Below, in pieces: positions 18,225 to 26,131 of a DNA stretch of 64,000 bases. How positions within the stretch are numbered: the stretch's first letter is position 1; the number at the start of each line of letters is the position of its first letter. The DNA is taken from contig CBDFGB010000022.1 in NCBI GenBank assembly GCA_965246915.1, positions 62,001-126,000 on the forward strand. The letters run 5' to 3'. The notes under the pieces are model-generated. The model searched no databases and was not told the DNA's origin. It saw only the letters and a list, made by a program, of their open reading frames with translations. The position numbers were made by a program, and so were the translations under genes. Source of the stretch: CAVRQM01 sp965246915 (GTDB lineage Bacteria; Pseudomonadota; Alphaproteobacteria; Acetobacterales; Acetobacteraceae).

Positions 18225-19019
18225 TCAGGCCCGCGCGGCGTTTCCGCCGGCTGCGTCGCGGACAAAGTCCAGCAATGTCGGCTCGCTCAGCGTCTCCGGC
18301 TTCGGCGCGTGCTCGCCCTCGTTGAACCGGGCGGCGAGCAGGCCGCGACACAATGCGCCGTTGAAGTCCACGTTGACCGCCACGCCTCGGAGCGTCCGCC
18401 GATGCGCTGGAAACCCGGCTGCCGAGACGGGGTGTCCGCGGGCGTCCACGAACGCCGGTTGATCGTCGTCGGCGGGGCCGGGAATGTCTCGCCGTTCGAG
18501 GTAGCGCGAGACCAGTGCGACCCCTTCGGACTCGAGCGGCAGTTCGCGAAGCGCCTCGATATCGAGCGCCATCAAGGTGTCGGGCGTCAGGCCCGTCGCG
18601 AGGAGGTGGTCGAGCAAGACCATCTGCCGCCGCTGGAACGCCTTGACCGCGAAGATCCGGCGGACGGCGTCGAGGTCGCCGTCCGCCTCCTCGGCGAAGG
18701 CTTCCTGGAACGACTGGCCCTGCGTCATCGCGCGGTTGATCGTCTCGGCATACATGTGCTCGCCAAGTTCCACGCCGACGCCACGCACCCACGGCAGGGC
18801 CATGACCTCCCGTCGCATGTCGTCGGCCATCAGGAACGCGAAGTTCGCGGCGCACCAGTAGGTCGGCAAGCGAAAACCCACATGTACTCGCTCGTCCGCG
18901 TCGATGGACACGCCGGTGACGAAACCGAGCTCCGTCACCGGCTCGTCCAATTCCGGGTCCGTCACGTGCGCGAGCCGGGCCAGCACCTCGCCGACCCGGT
19001 CGCCGTCGGTCGAGATCAC
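18225..19019 (-). CDS. DUF59/MIP18-family iron-sulfur assembly protein
   Basis: About 264 residues. The first 100 carry a MIP18/DUF59 domain: VLARLAHVTDPELDEPVTELGFVTGV and RLPTYWCAANFAFLMADDMRREV, with the conserved Cys in the PTYWC segment. The remaining 160 residues have no family I recognise. The GTG at 19019 overlaps the amidohydrolase stop (GTGA), so it is translationally coupled. Inside a diiron-monooxygenase operon with an Fe-S reductase, it probably helps load metal or cluster. The long C-terminal extension may bind a specific client. Confidence 0.78.
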   Translation of the reverse strand: MISTDGDRVGEVLARLAHVTDPELDEPVTELGFVTGVSIDADERVHVGFRLPTYWCAANFAFLMADDMRREVMALPWVRGVGVELGEHMYAETINRAMTQGQSFQEAFAEEADGDLDAVRRIFAVKAFQRRQMVLLDHLLATGLTPDTLMALDIEALRELPLESEGVALVSRYLERRDIPGPADDDQPAFVDARGHPVSAAGFPAHRRTLRGVAVNVDFNGALCRGLLAARFNEGEHAPKPETLSEPTLLDFVRDAAGGNAARA

Positions 19020-20035
19020 TCCGCCGCCACGAGTTCGGCGAGGCCCAGCTTGCGCTTCTGCGCCTCGATATCGATCCCGTAGAGACGGGCCGCGTTCTGG
19101 CCGAGAATCTTCTTTTTGGCGGCCAGCGTCAGCGACACGCCAGTCTCGCGGCCCACATCCTCGGGCAGCTCGAACTCCATGAAGCGGTTGACCAGCCATT
19201 TCGGTGTCCAGATGGCGTAGTCGCTGCCGTACAGGATCTTGTCCTCGCCGACCCAGAACAGCAGCTCCGAGATGATGTGCGCGAAATAGGCCGGGCGCGT
19301 GTGAATGAACGGCAGCGCCACGGCCAGGCCCGCGTAGACGTTGGTCTCCTGCGTCGCGATCCAGCAGAAATCATCCAGGCGCGGCAGGCCGCAATGCTCG
19401 ACGATGAAGTTCAGGTTCTGGAAGCTCGTCGCCACGTCGTCGATGTCCGCGACATCGAAAGCGTCGCGGTTCAGCGGCAGGATCGTCGGGCCCTTGTGGA
19501 CATGAATGTTCTTGATCCCGAGCTTCTCCGCGACCTCGAGATAGCGGTAGCTCTCCTTGTCGGAGAGCTTGTAGCCCTTCGATTCGCCTTTCCACTCGGC
19601 GGTGTAGAGCTTCACGCCCTTGACGTGATACTTCTCCACCAGGGCATGCAGCGCCTCGATTCCTTTTTCGCCGTCACGCGGGTCGAACGCCCCGTTCAGG
19701 ATGAAGCGGTCTGGATGCTTCTCCTTGATGACCGCGTTGCCCTCGGTCGTGTTGAAGCCGTTGTTGTAGAAATCATAGAGATAGGTCGGCTGGCAGATCG
19801 CCATGTCGTCCGGCCCGTCCACGAACAGGTCATTGTACATGCCCTGCGCGTCGTATTTCTCGAACTTCGACTTCTCCCACAGCTCGCTCGCCGGGCTCAG
19901 CCCTTTGTGATAGGCGTAGAAGCAGTCGATGAACTGCGTGCCGTGGACGTTCTTCTGGTTCGCGGGGCTCGCGTCCCAGAAATGAACGTGCCCGTCGATG
20001 ATGAAGATGTCTTCGCCGTCTTTGGTCCGGTACAT
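19016..20035 (-). CDS. Amidohydrolase-family (TIM-barrel metal hydrolase) protein
   Basis: A 339-residue amidohydrolase-2 (ACMSD-like) protein. The metal-binding start IIDGHVHFWD and later NFIVEHCGLPRLDDF and YGSDYAIWTPKW are typical of the family. Members decarboxylate or hydrolyse small substrates. A gene of this type accompanies prmABCD/mimABCD-like clusters elsewhere (from memory), but its reaction in alkane oxidation is not established. It lies between prmD and the DUF59 gene, with the 15-bp tandem repeats in the gap before it. Confidence 0.85.
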   Translation of the reverse strand: MYRTKDGEDIFIIDGHVHFWDASPANQKNVHGTQFIDCFYAYHKGLSPASELWEKSKFEKYDAQGMYNDLFVDGPDDMAICQPTYLYDFYNNGFNTTEGNAVIKEKHPDRFILNGAFDPRDGEKGIEALHALVEKYHVKGVKLYTAEWKGESKGYKLSDKESYRYLEVAEKLGIKNIHVHKGPTILPLNRDAFDVADIDDVATSFQNLNFIVEHCGLPRLDDFCWIATQETNVYAGLAVALPFIHTRPAYFAHIISELLFWVGEDKILYGSDYAIWTPKWLVNRFMEFELPEDVGRETGVSLTLAAKKKILGQNAARLYGIDIEAQKRKLGLAELVAAE

Positions 20036-20051
20036 TCCGGGTCCCCTTATC

Positions 20052-20096
20052 GTTGTGGCGATTGGCTTTGTGGCGATTGGCGTGGTGGCGATGTCA
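20052..20096. repeat. Three 15-bp tandem repeats between prmD and the amidohydrolase gene
   Basis: Three consecutive 15-base units: GTTGTGGCGATTGGC, TTTGTGGCGATTGGC and the degenerate GTGGTGGCGATGTCA. They fill most of the 69-base intercistronic gap. They could modulate mRNA structure or simply mark a slippage-prone spot. Confidence 0.6.
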
Positions 20097-20104
20097 GGCC
20101 CGGT

Positions 20105-20455
20105 TCAGATGTATTCCTTGACCGCGTCCATGTCGCCGAACAGCGCGACGATGTTGTCGTCGATCATGACCATGCGACCATAATGGGTCGAGGTCGATAT
20201 CTCGAACAAATGCGGCGTCATCGTCCGGCCGAGACGCTCGCCGATCTCCTCCATGTTGAAGTCGATCCGGCCCTCGCCATCGATGCGGATCATCGCCGGC
20301 ATATAGGTCACCGTGATGCCCGGCTTCTCGCCCATCACCTCGGCGATGGCGCGCGCCTCGACGCTGTCGTTCATCGTGACCCCGCATTGATGCGAGATCG
20401 TCTTTTCGAACGTGATGTCCTTCATCGCGTGGAAGATATTGTCGGTGTGCGACAT
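20105..20455 (-). CDS. prmD: Monooxygenase coupling/effector protein PrmD
   Basis: A 116-residue cofactor-less regulatory subunit of the MmoB/DmpM family. Motifs include SVEARAIAEVMGEKPGITVTYMPAMIRIDGEGRIDFNMEEIGE. These proteins bind the diiron hydroxylase and tune oxygen activation and substrate access. It is the fourth gene of the A-B-C-D order seen in propane monooxygenase operons of Gordonia, Rhodococcus and mycobacteria. It starts at an ATG 28 bases after the prmC stop. Confidence 0.92.
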   Translation of the reverse strand: MSHTDNIFHAMKDITFEKTISHQCGVTMNDSVEARAIAEVMGEKPGITVTYMPAMIRIDGEGRIDFNMEEIGERLGRTMTPHLFEISTSTHYGRMVMIDDNIVALFGDMDAVKEYI

Positions 20456-20483
20456 GCTGATGATGCTCCTTGTCTTTGCCGGC

Positions 20484-21572
20484 TCAGCCGCCGATCACGG
20501 GACGCACGTCGAGGCCGACTTCCGCGCCGATCGCCTGGAGGCGGTTGCGCGACTGCTCGAAAGCGTCGGTGAACTGGGCGATCTTGACGCGCGGTTGCGA
20601 CCATATCGGCTGCAGTTGATGCGCGGCGTTCAGCGCCTCCGCGCCATGCTTGCTCAGCCACGAATTGAACAACTCGCGGTTGTGCGCACCGTGAGTCTCG
20701 TCCAGCGTCAGCATGCGGAACAACTCGACCGAGTTGGCGAGATTGCGCTCATAGTCGCCCTCGGCGGCGGAAACCACTGCCGGCGTCATGAAGTCGTTCT
20801 GCGAGGCGGCGACCTGCATGATGAAGCCGCTGCGGAACAACTCGCCGACCAGCGGCTCGAACACGATGTTGACCGCGAAATATTGCTCCAGGTAGTCGGT
20901 GGCGCCGCCGATCGTCTCGACCGCGCGACGCACCCCCTGCCACACGGGATCGTCCATCCAGTGCGCCTTGCCGGCGTCCTGATCGAACCCGTCCAGATCC
21001 AGGCCGATCTCGCCGAGATACAGCGTCAGATCCTGCGCGAACCGGAGCTTGTAGGAGGAATTGGTCAGGATCGCGTTGTTGACCATCTGCGTGTAGCCAT
21101 AGCGCTGCGCCTGCATCGTCGCCATGCCAAGCCCGAATTCGGCATGCTTGTAGGCGCCGAGATGGTCCTGCAGCACCTTGACCCACGCCTTGTCGAACCG
21201 CTTCACGGCGCCGGATCGGCGGCCGTTCTCGACGACGTTGGAAATCATCCCGACGATGGTCGACTGCCGCTGATAATGGGTTCGCTCCCATTCCTGGTCG
21301 ACGGCGCGGAACTTGTGCCAGTCGGCGCTCTTGGCCGCCGTCCAGCTCTCGCTATAGGTCGGCGTGCCGTCGGCAAACGAGATGATCCAGTCCTGCAGGA
21401 GATACCGCTTCGGGTCCGGTTGGACGTCGACCGTCATGTCCTCGTAGTGCGAGGCCTTCCGGCCCTTTGGCTCGAAATAGTTGAACTTGCGGCTATCCGA
21501 ACCGGCAAAGGTCGCGGCTCCCGCGGCGCCCGATTTCACCGGCGGCGGCGGCGTCTCTTGCAGTGCACTCAT
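20484..21572 (-). CDS. prmC: Propane monooxygenase hydroxylase small (beta) subunit PrmC
   Basis: About 362 residues, ferritin-like, non-catalytic beta subunit of the diiron hydroxylase. The call rests on FNYFEPKGRKASHYEDMTVDVQPD near the N-terminus, WTAAKSADWHKFRAVDQEWERTHYQRQ, and VFEPLVGELFRSGFIMQVA. I chose the ATG at 21572, preceded by GGGAGCCAGGA; an upstream ATG at 21614 is in frame but has no good ribosome site. The protein scaffolds PrmA in an A2B2-type complex in the cytoplasm. Confidence 0.93.
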   Translation of the reverse strand: MSALQETPPPPVKSGAAGAATFAGSDSRKFNYFEPKGRKASHYEDMTVDVQPDPKRYLLQDWIISFADGTPTYSESWTAAKSADWHKFRAVDQEWERTHYQRQSTIVGMISNVVENGRRSGAVKRFDKAWVKVLQDHLGAYKHAEFGLGMATMQAQRYGYTQMVNNAILTNSSYKLRFAQDLTLYLGEIGLDLDGFDQDAGKAHWMDDPVWQGVRRAVETIGGATDYLEQYFAVNIVFEPLVGELFRSGFIMQVAASQNDFMTPAVVSAAEGDYERNLANSVELFRMLTLDETHGAHNRELFNSWLSKHGAEALNAAHQLQPIWSQPRVKIAQFTDAFEQSRNRLQAIGAEVGLDVRPVIGG

Positions 21573-21641
21573 TCCTGGCTCCCATTCGTTATCGTTGGCG
21601 GGCGAGTTATCCAAGTGATGCGTTCGACAGGTCGACCGGCG

Positions 21642-22682
21642 CTATTTCGTCGCTGGGGTGAACTTGTCGAAATAGATCCGCTCAGGCTCGACGCCGGCCA
21701 TCTGGAGAACCGGCACCACGGCGTCGATCATCGGCGGCGGCCCGCAGGAGTATGCGTCGATCTCGCCGTCGAAATCCTCCTCGCGAAGCGTTCGCGCCAC
21801 GACCTCATGGATGAACCCCGTCTCCGTCGTCCACGCATCGTCCGGCTCGGCGTGCGACAGCGCCGGGATGAAGCGGAAGTCGGGCAGCGCGCCGACGAGA
21901 GTTGCGAATTCATCCAGCATGAACAGATCGCGGCGGGCGCGGGCGCCGTAGAAGAAACGCACCGGCCGCTGTTCGCCGCTGGCCACATGGTCGCGCAGGA
22001 TGGACCACAAAGGCGACATGCCGGAGCCACCGCCAATCAGCACCAGCGGCCCCGAACGCCCTTCGCGGCGAAAGCATGTGCCGTACGGGCCCCGCGCGAC
22101 GACGGCGTCGCCGGGCTTGAGCGCGCCGTCGAGCAGCGAGGAGAACGCGCCGTCACGATACAGCTTGATGATGAATTCGAGCGTCGTGCCACCGCTCGGC
22201 GGATTGGCCATCGAATAGGCGCGGGTCACGCCGTGGCCGGGTATGGCAAGGTCGACATACTGGCCGGCCCAGAACCGCAGCGGCGATTGCAGCTCGATGG
22301 TCAGCAGCCGAATGTCGTGCGTGAGCTTCGTGACCGACGTGACGGTGCCCGGGAAATCCTTGACCGCGATCGAGCGGCTCAGCAGGTCCTCGTCGTAGTT
22401 CAGCAACTCGACGGTGATGTCGCTGAACGCGAGCGTGCGGCACAGCAGGATATGATCGGTGTCGCGCTCCGATTCCGGCAGCGCGAAGGTCGAGTATTTC
22501 AGCAGTTCGATGTCGCCCTCGATCAGGCGCGACTTGCAGCTCGAGCACTGGCCTTCCTTGCAGCCATGCATCACCGAGATGCCCTGGCGGAAGGCGGCGT
22601 CCAGGACCGTCTCGCCTTCGTGCACGTCCATTTCGACGCCAACTGGCTCGAACCGGACATTGAAGGTGGCGACGTCGGCCAT
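21642..22682 (-). CDS. prmB: Monooxygenase NADH reductase PrmB (2Fe-2S/FAD)
   Basis: A 346-residue electron-transfer component passing electrons from NADH to the hydroxylase. An N-terminal plant-type ferredoxin domain carries four cluster cysteines, Cys41, 46, 49 and 81 (CKEGQCSSCK and ILLC). The FAD domain has RAYSMANPP and the NAD domain has LVLIGGGSGMSPLWSIL and YSCGPPPMIDA. The ATG at 22682 begins MADVATFNVRFEPVGVEMDV; the frame is open upstream into the gap before prmA but has no family similarity there. Confidence 0.94.
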   Translation of the reverse strand: MADVATFNVRFEPVGVEMDVHEGETVLDAAFRQGISVMHGCKEGQCSSCKSRLIEGDIELLKYSTFALPESERDTDHILLCRTLAFSDITVELLNYDEDLLSRSIAVKDFPGTVTSVTKLTHDIRLLTIELQSPLRFWAGQYVDLAIPGHGVTRAYSMANPPSGGTTLEFIIKLYRDGAFSSLLDGALKPGDAVVARGPYGTCFRREGRSGPLVLIGGGSGMSPLWSILRDHVASGEQRPVRFFYGARARRDLFMLDEFATLVGALPDFRFIPALSHAEPDDAWTTETGFIHEVVARTLREEDFDGEIDAYSCGPPPMIDAVVPVLQMAGVEPERIYFDKFTPATK

Positions 22683-22749
22683 GGCGTATCCTTCTCCCTG
22701 CGCAAAGTCCGGGGGCGGCGCGAACGCCACCCCCTTTCGCATCGTCCGA

Positions 22750-24420
22750 TCAGTTGATCGGGTTGATCGTGAAGCCCTTCCGGTACTCCGCGGCGGCGGC
22801 CTCGCGGCCCTCCGGCGTGAGGCGACGGAACGATTCCAGCGGGCTGCCGAGCGTGTGGCCACGCACGTGGTCCAGCGTCCACATCTTGCTATCGTCGAAG
22901 TGCAGATGCGGCTGCGGGGTGAGCGTCTTGCCGTCGTTGCGGACGAAGCCGAGATCCTTGATCGCGTCGGCCAGATCCCAACCCTCGTAGCAGGTCTCCC
23001 ACTCGCGGCGGCCGGCGAAACGGCCCATGGCGGGAGTGGGACGCCCCTCGTACTCGGCGGCGAAAGCGACCTTGTGGGTCCAACGGCACACCTCGGAGCA
23101 GTAGGTGTAGATCTTGCCGTCCACCTCGTCGTAGCAGAAATCCTCGCGGATCAACGCGGGGACCATGCAGCTCCAGCAGCGGTGCGGATAGGCGTAGCCG
23201 ACATCGCCGTTGAACAGGATGTTGGTCTCGCCCGGCACACTAAGCTTCTCGTACCACTTCCAGAAATTGCCGAACTCGGCATACCAGCCGGGATACTTGT
23301 GCTCGAACCATTCGAAGTCACGCTCGGTCTGAGCCTCCTGGCGCCAGAACGCCACCGGCCAGCCGACCGCGAAGAACTGCGCCGTCTTGTGGACGTAGTT
23401 CTTCTTGACCATGCGATCCCACGCCGCATTGACGTCGTCGTGGTGGATCTTGATGCCGTATTTCTCGAGCGGCAGCATGTATGTCCGATAGTAGTCCTCG
23501 TAGATCCAGCGGTGCCACAGCTCCGCGTAGGACTCCTTGTTCTTGTCGCGATTGGTCGTGCCGTATTCGATGAACGTGCCGATCGCCGCGTCGACGATGG
23601 CATGGTTCTGCCAGAACGCGTATTTCAGGTCGCGCTCGATCAGCTGGTGGTTGTCCGGGTCGTTGATGATGGACATCAGCAGCGAGTGGCCGTTGCCGAT
23701 GTGGCGGCTCTCGTCGGACTGCACCGACAGGAAGACGGTCGGCAGGGCATAGTCGCCGTTGCGGGCGGCCTCGGAGGGCATGGCGACGAACAGGGTGTTC
23801 GTGAACGCCGTCTCGGCCACCACGGTCAGATAGATGTTGGCCGAGGTGATCGCGTCGCCGGTCACGAAGCCCTCGGCGAACTGGCGGCCGATCGTGGTGG
23901 CGTAGCACTTGCCGAACGCGGCTTCCGTGATGTCGAAGCCGGCCGGGTCGATGTAGTTCTCCATGTACCACTTCTTCAGGTTCATCTGAATCGTGGAGTG
24001 GCGGAACTCATCGACCATCTGCATGGTGAAGCCGGTGCGCAGTTCCTCGCCCGGCGCCAGACGGCCGACCATGGCCATCGAACGCGAAGCCGAGATCTCC
24101 GGGAACGGGATGATCGCCAGGAACAGCTTCATCCACTCAACCCAGCGCGGCTCCACGTTGCGGAACATGTCGCCACGCAGCGCGGCGTCGAGCGCGCCGT
24201 AAACCCGGTTGTCCTTTTCTTCCTGCATCGGGAAGTAGGACCGCAGGACCTGCTTCATCGGGTCGCGCGGGGTCTTCTTGATCTTGTAGTCGGTCGGGAA
24301 GGTCATCGCTTCCTGGACGTAGCTCGGCGTCCAGCCGAGGTCTGCCACGCGGCGGGCCGCGTCGGCAATGCTCATACCCTTCTGGGCGGTGATCTTCGCG
24401 AGTGAAATGCCATCAGGCAT
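22750..24420 (-). CDS. prmA: Propane monooxygenase hydroxylase large (alpha) subunit PrmA
   Basis: Catalytic subunit of a soluble diiron monooxygenase, 556 residues. Counting from the ATG at 24420, all six iron ligands appear at canonical spacing: Glu108 (FPEIS), Glu138/His141 (VDEFRH), Glu203 (VAETAF), Glu237/His240 (DESRH). The gene order A-reductase-beta-coupling matches group 5 (propane 2-monooxygenase, prm/mim) rather than methane or aromatic monooxygenases. Expected activity is subterminal hydroxylation of propane and similar substrates; acetone or phenol are known side substrates in the family. AGGAG lies 8-12 bases upstream. A sigma-54 promoter sits 124-140 bases ahead. Confidence 0.94.
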   Translation of the reverse strand: MPDGISLAKITAQKGMSIADAARRVADLGWTPSYVQEAMTFPTDYKIKKTPRDPMKQVLRSYFPMQEEKDNRVYGALDAALRGDMFRNVEPRWVEWMKLFLAIIPFPEISASRSMAMVGRLAPGEELRTGFTMQMVDEFRHSTIQMNLKKWYMENYIDPAGFDITEAAFGKCYATTIGRQFAEGFVTGDAITSANIYLTVVAETAFTNTLFVAMPSEAARNGDYALPTVFLSVQSDESRHIGNGHSLLMSIINDPDNHQLIERDLKYAFWQNHAIVDAAIGTFIEYGTTNRDKNKESYAELWHRWIYEDYYRTYMLPLEKYGIKIHHDDVNAAWDRMVKKNYVHKTAQFFAVGWPVAFWRQEAQTERDFEWFEHKYPGWYAEFGNFWKWYEKLSVPGETNILFNGDVGYAYPHRCWSCMVPALIREDFCYDEVDGKIYTYCSEVCRWTHKVAFAAEYEGRPTPAMGRFAGRREWETCYEGWDLADAIKDLGFVRNDGKTLTPQPHLHFDDSKMWTLDHVRGHTLGSPLESFRRLTPEGREAAAAEYRKGFTINPIN

Positions 24421-24543
24421 CGTGCGGTCTCCTGTGAATGACTGTCCGGTTCGGATCTTCGTCTGTATCACGTGTCGCTTTGCGCAAAGGCCAGTCGCGT
24501 CCCGACGCTGGTCGAGGACGTTCGACTACGCGGAACTAGGGAG

Positions 24544-24560
24544 AGCAAACGACGTGCCAA
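24544..24560 (-). promoter_or_regulatory. Sigma-54 (-24/-12) promoter for the prm operon
   Basis: On the minus strand 24560-24544 reads TTGGCACGTCGTTTGCT, a near-perfect match to the sigma-54 consensus TGGCAC-N5-TTGCW with the required GG/GC spacing. Transcription would start about 12 bases downstream, leaving a leader of about 110 bases before the prmA ATG. The two GAFTGA-type activators in this island support the assignment. Confidence 0.88.
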
Positions 24561-24643
24561 AGTTTTTGACTTGGACGGACTGTCAAATTCCCAGTGAAAT
24601 TCGTTTTTCTGGATATCAGTATTGCAGCGCAGCATGTCCCGGC

Positions 24644-24662
24644 GTGCGACACTGTGTCGCAC
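24644..24662. promoter_or_regulatory. Perfect 19-bp palindrome upstream of prm promoter (candidate enhancer site)
   Basis: GTGCGACACTGTGTCGCAC is a perfect 9-1-9 inverted repeat centred at 24653, about 95 bases upstream of the -24 element. This is the usual distance for an enhancer-binding protein site. It lies beyond the end of the 57-residue gene and has no T-run, which argues against a terminator. Confidence 0.6.
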
Positions 24663-24666
24663 AGAA

Positions 24667-24683
24667 CGTCCCATGATGGGACG
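24667..24683. promoter_or_regulatory. Second perfect palindrome upstream of prm promoter
   Basis: CGTCCCATGATGGGACG is a perfect 8-1-8 inverted repeat centred at 24675, 22 bases (two helical turns) from the centre of the 19-bp palindrome. Two dyads on the same helix face upstream of a -24/-12 promoter suggest paired sites for a dimeric activator. The half-sites differ from those of the first palindrome, so a second protein is possible. Confidence 0.55.
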
Positions 24684-24709
24684 GTAGACGCGACGCCACG
24701 AGACACTGG

Positions 24710-24883
24710 TCATTGCGGCTTGTCCGCCATGGGACGCTTGCCGAGTTCCTTGCCCTCGGCAATGAAACGCGCCGCCAGCACCAGTGCGCCCATCGTGAAA
24801 TCCTTGCCGTGGGCCTGGCTCATTTCCTCGGCAAGTATCCCCAACCGCTCGAAGAACCGGTCCTTGGACGCCTCGTCGCTCAT
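24710..24883 (-). CDS. 57-residue protein of unknown function
   Basis: A small acidic/basic, largely helical protein beginning MSDEASKDRFFERLGILAEE and ending KRPMADKPQ. No family is recognised. Its ATG overlaps the stop of the WD40-like gene (ATGA), so it is translationally coupled to it and is probably real. It sits between the alcohol dehydrogenase transcription unit and the prm promoter. It has no signal peptide or membrane segment. It may be an accessory or adaptor peptide of the alkane-oxidation island; this is a guess from position only. Confidence 0.6.
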   Translation of the reverse strand: MSDEASKDRFFERLGILAEEMSQAHGKDFTMGALVLAARFIAEGKELGKRPMADKPQ

Positions 24884-26100
24884 GGCGTTGCCGCTCGCTG
24901 CTGAAGGGAGGAGCCATCGGTACTGTCCCGCGGTGACCCAAAACGGAACATCTGCGCCGGCAAGGCGAGCAGGCCGATCTCGCCGCCCTCGGTGCCGATC
25001 GCAAGCCGTGCGCCGTCGGCCGACCAGGCCAGCGCCGCGATGGAACTGCCGGGCGGAACCTTGCCCGGCTCGGTTCCTGGCGCCCCGGCCGCCGAAGCGC
25101 GGGCGAACAGCACATCGTCACTGCCCGGCTGGCAAAGCAGGACCGCGCCGTTGTGATAGCCGGCGGCAATGAGCCGGTGCCGCGGGTGACAGGCGACCCG
25201 GCAGACCGGAGTGCGGCTGCTGGGCATGCCGCATTCCACGGGCTGCTCGCCCGCCTCGGGCTGATCGAACGGCCAGCACACCACGCGGGCGCCGCCGCTG
25301 CTCGCCAAGTACGACCCGTCCGCCGCGAAGCTCAACGAGCGTGGCTGCCCGGGATAGCCGCCCATCTCGACGTCGCCGCCATCGGCCACGCGCCAGCCGT
25401 GCAGGGCGTTCTCCTGCAAACCGCAAAAGACATACTGGCCGTCCGGGCTCCAGGTGATCGAACGGGGAAAGCCTTTCGTGTCGAACTGGCGCGTCGCGCG
25501 GGGCTCGGCCGTCCAGACGGTCACGCCCCGATAATAGGCGGCTGCGAGAGAGGTGCCCGACGGGTCGAACGCGAGCGCGGTCGCCGCCCCCGGCAGCTCC
25601 AGAACGATCGCCTCCGGACCGGATATAAAAAGCCGTCGGCCGACCGCGCAAACGCGCCAGCCGGCGGCGCCGGTCGCGACCAGGTCAACCCAGTTTCCCG
25701 GGTGGGTCTCAAGCGTCTCGATCACGCCCTCGGGCGTGGTGCGCGCCATCACGCCGTCATCGCCGCCGCTCACATACCCACCCGCCGGGTCGGCCGCGAG
25801 CGTGAGGCACGCGCCGCGATGCACGCTCTGTCGCGCCATCGGCGGCGGCGGGCTGCTGCCCGGCGCCAGTTCGATTCCGCCGCCCTCGCGCGGGCTGACT
25901 TTCGGCGCGCCCTCCCACTCCGCGCGCCCCATCGCGAGCGAGCCGTCACCGAGTGCGAAACAGGCGAGGTCGCCGTCCCAGGCCACGCCGACCACCGGCG
26001 CATCCATCGTCCATGTGGCGCCCAGCAGATCGAGCAACGGTGGCTGCACCGGCGCGCGGCCCGGCATCGGGCCGCGCGGACCTGGCATCGCTCCGCTCAT
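24880..26100 (-). CDS. WD40-like beta-propeller protein in the alcohol dehydrogenase operon
   Basis: A 406-residue cytoplasmic protein with repeating beta-propeller blades, each with the G-x-YLASGG / W-D-like rhythm (for example ALAFDPSGTSLAAAYYRGVTVW, SITWSPDGQYVFCGLQENALHGW, LSFAADGSYLASSGGARVVCW, ALAWSADGARLAIGTEGGEIGL). The N-terminus is Pro/Gly-rich without a signal peptide. Function is unknown; propellers usually serve as binding platforms. It starts 31 bases after the dehydrogenase stop and overlaps the 57-residue gene. Confidence 0.8.
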   Translation of the reverse strand: MSGAMPGPRGPMPGRAPVQPPLLDLLGATWTMDAPVVGVAWDGDLACFALGDGSLAMGRAEWEGAPKVSPREGGGIELAPGSSPPPPMARQSVHRGACLTLAADPAGGYVSGGDDGVMARTTPEGVIETLETHPGNWVDLVATGAAGWRVCAVGRRLFISGPEAIVLELPGAATALAFDPSGTSLAAAYYRGVTVWTAEPRATRQFDTKGFPRSITWSPDGQYVFCGLQENALHGWRVADGGDVEMGGYPGQPRSLSFAADGSYLASSGGARVVCWPFDQPEAGEQPVECGMPSSRTPVCRVACHPRHRLIAAGYHNGAVLLCQPGSDDVLFARASAAGAPGTEPGKVPPGSSIAALAWSADGARLAIGTEGGEIGLLALPAQMFRFGSPRDSTDGSSLQQRAATP

Positions 26101-26131
26101 GGAGCAAGCCTGCGAGACGGGGCGCGATCGA

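Noticed and set aside
24644..24683. Terminators after the 57-residue gene
   Set aside because: The two perfect dyads have no T-run on either strand and are spaced by two helical turns upstream of a sigma-54 promoter, so regulatory sites fit better. A terminator role cannot be fully excluded.
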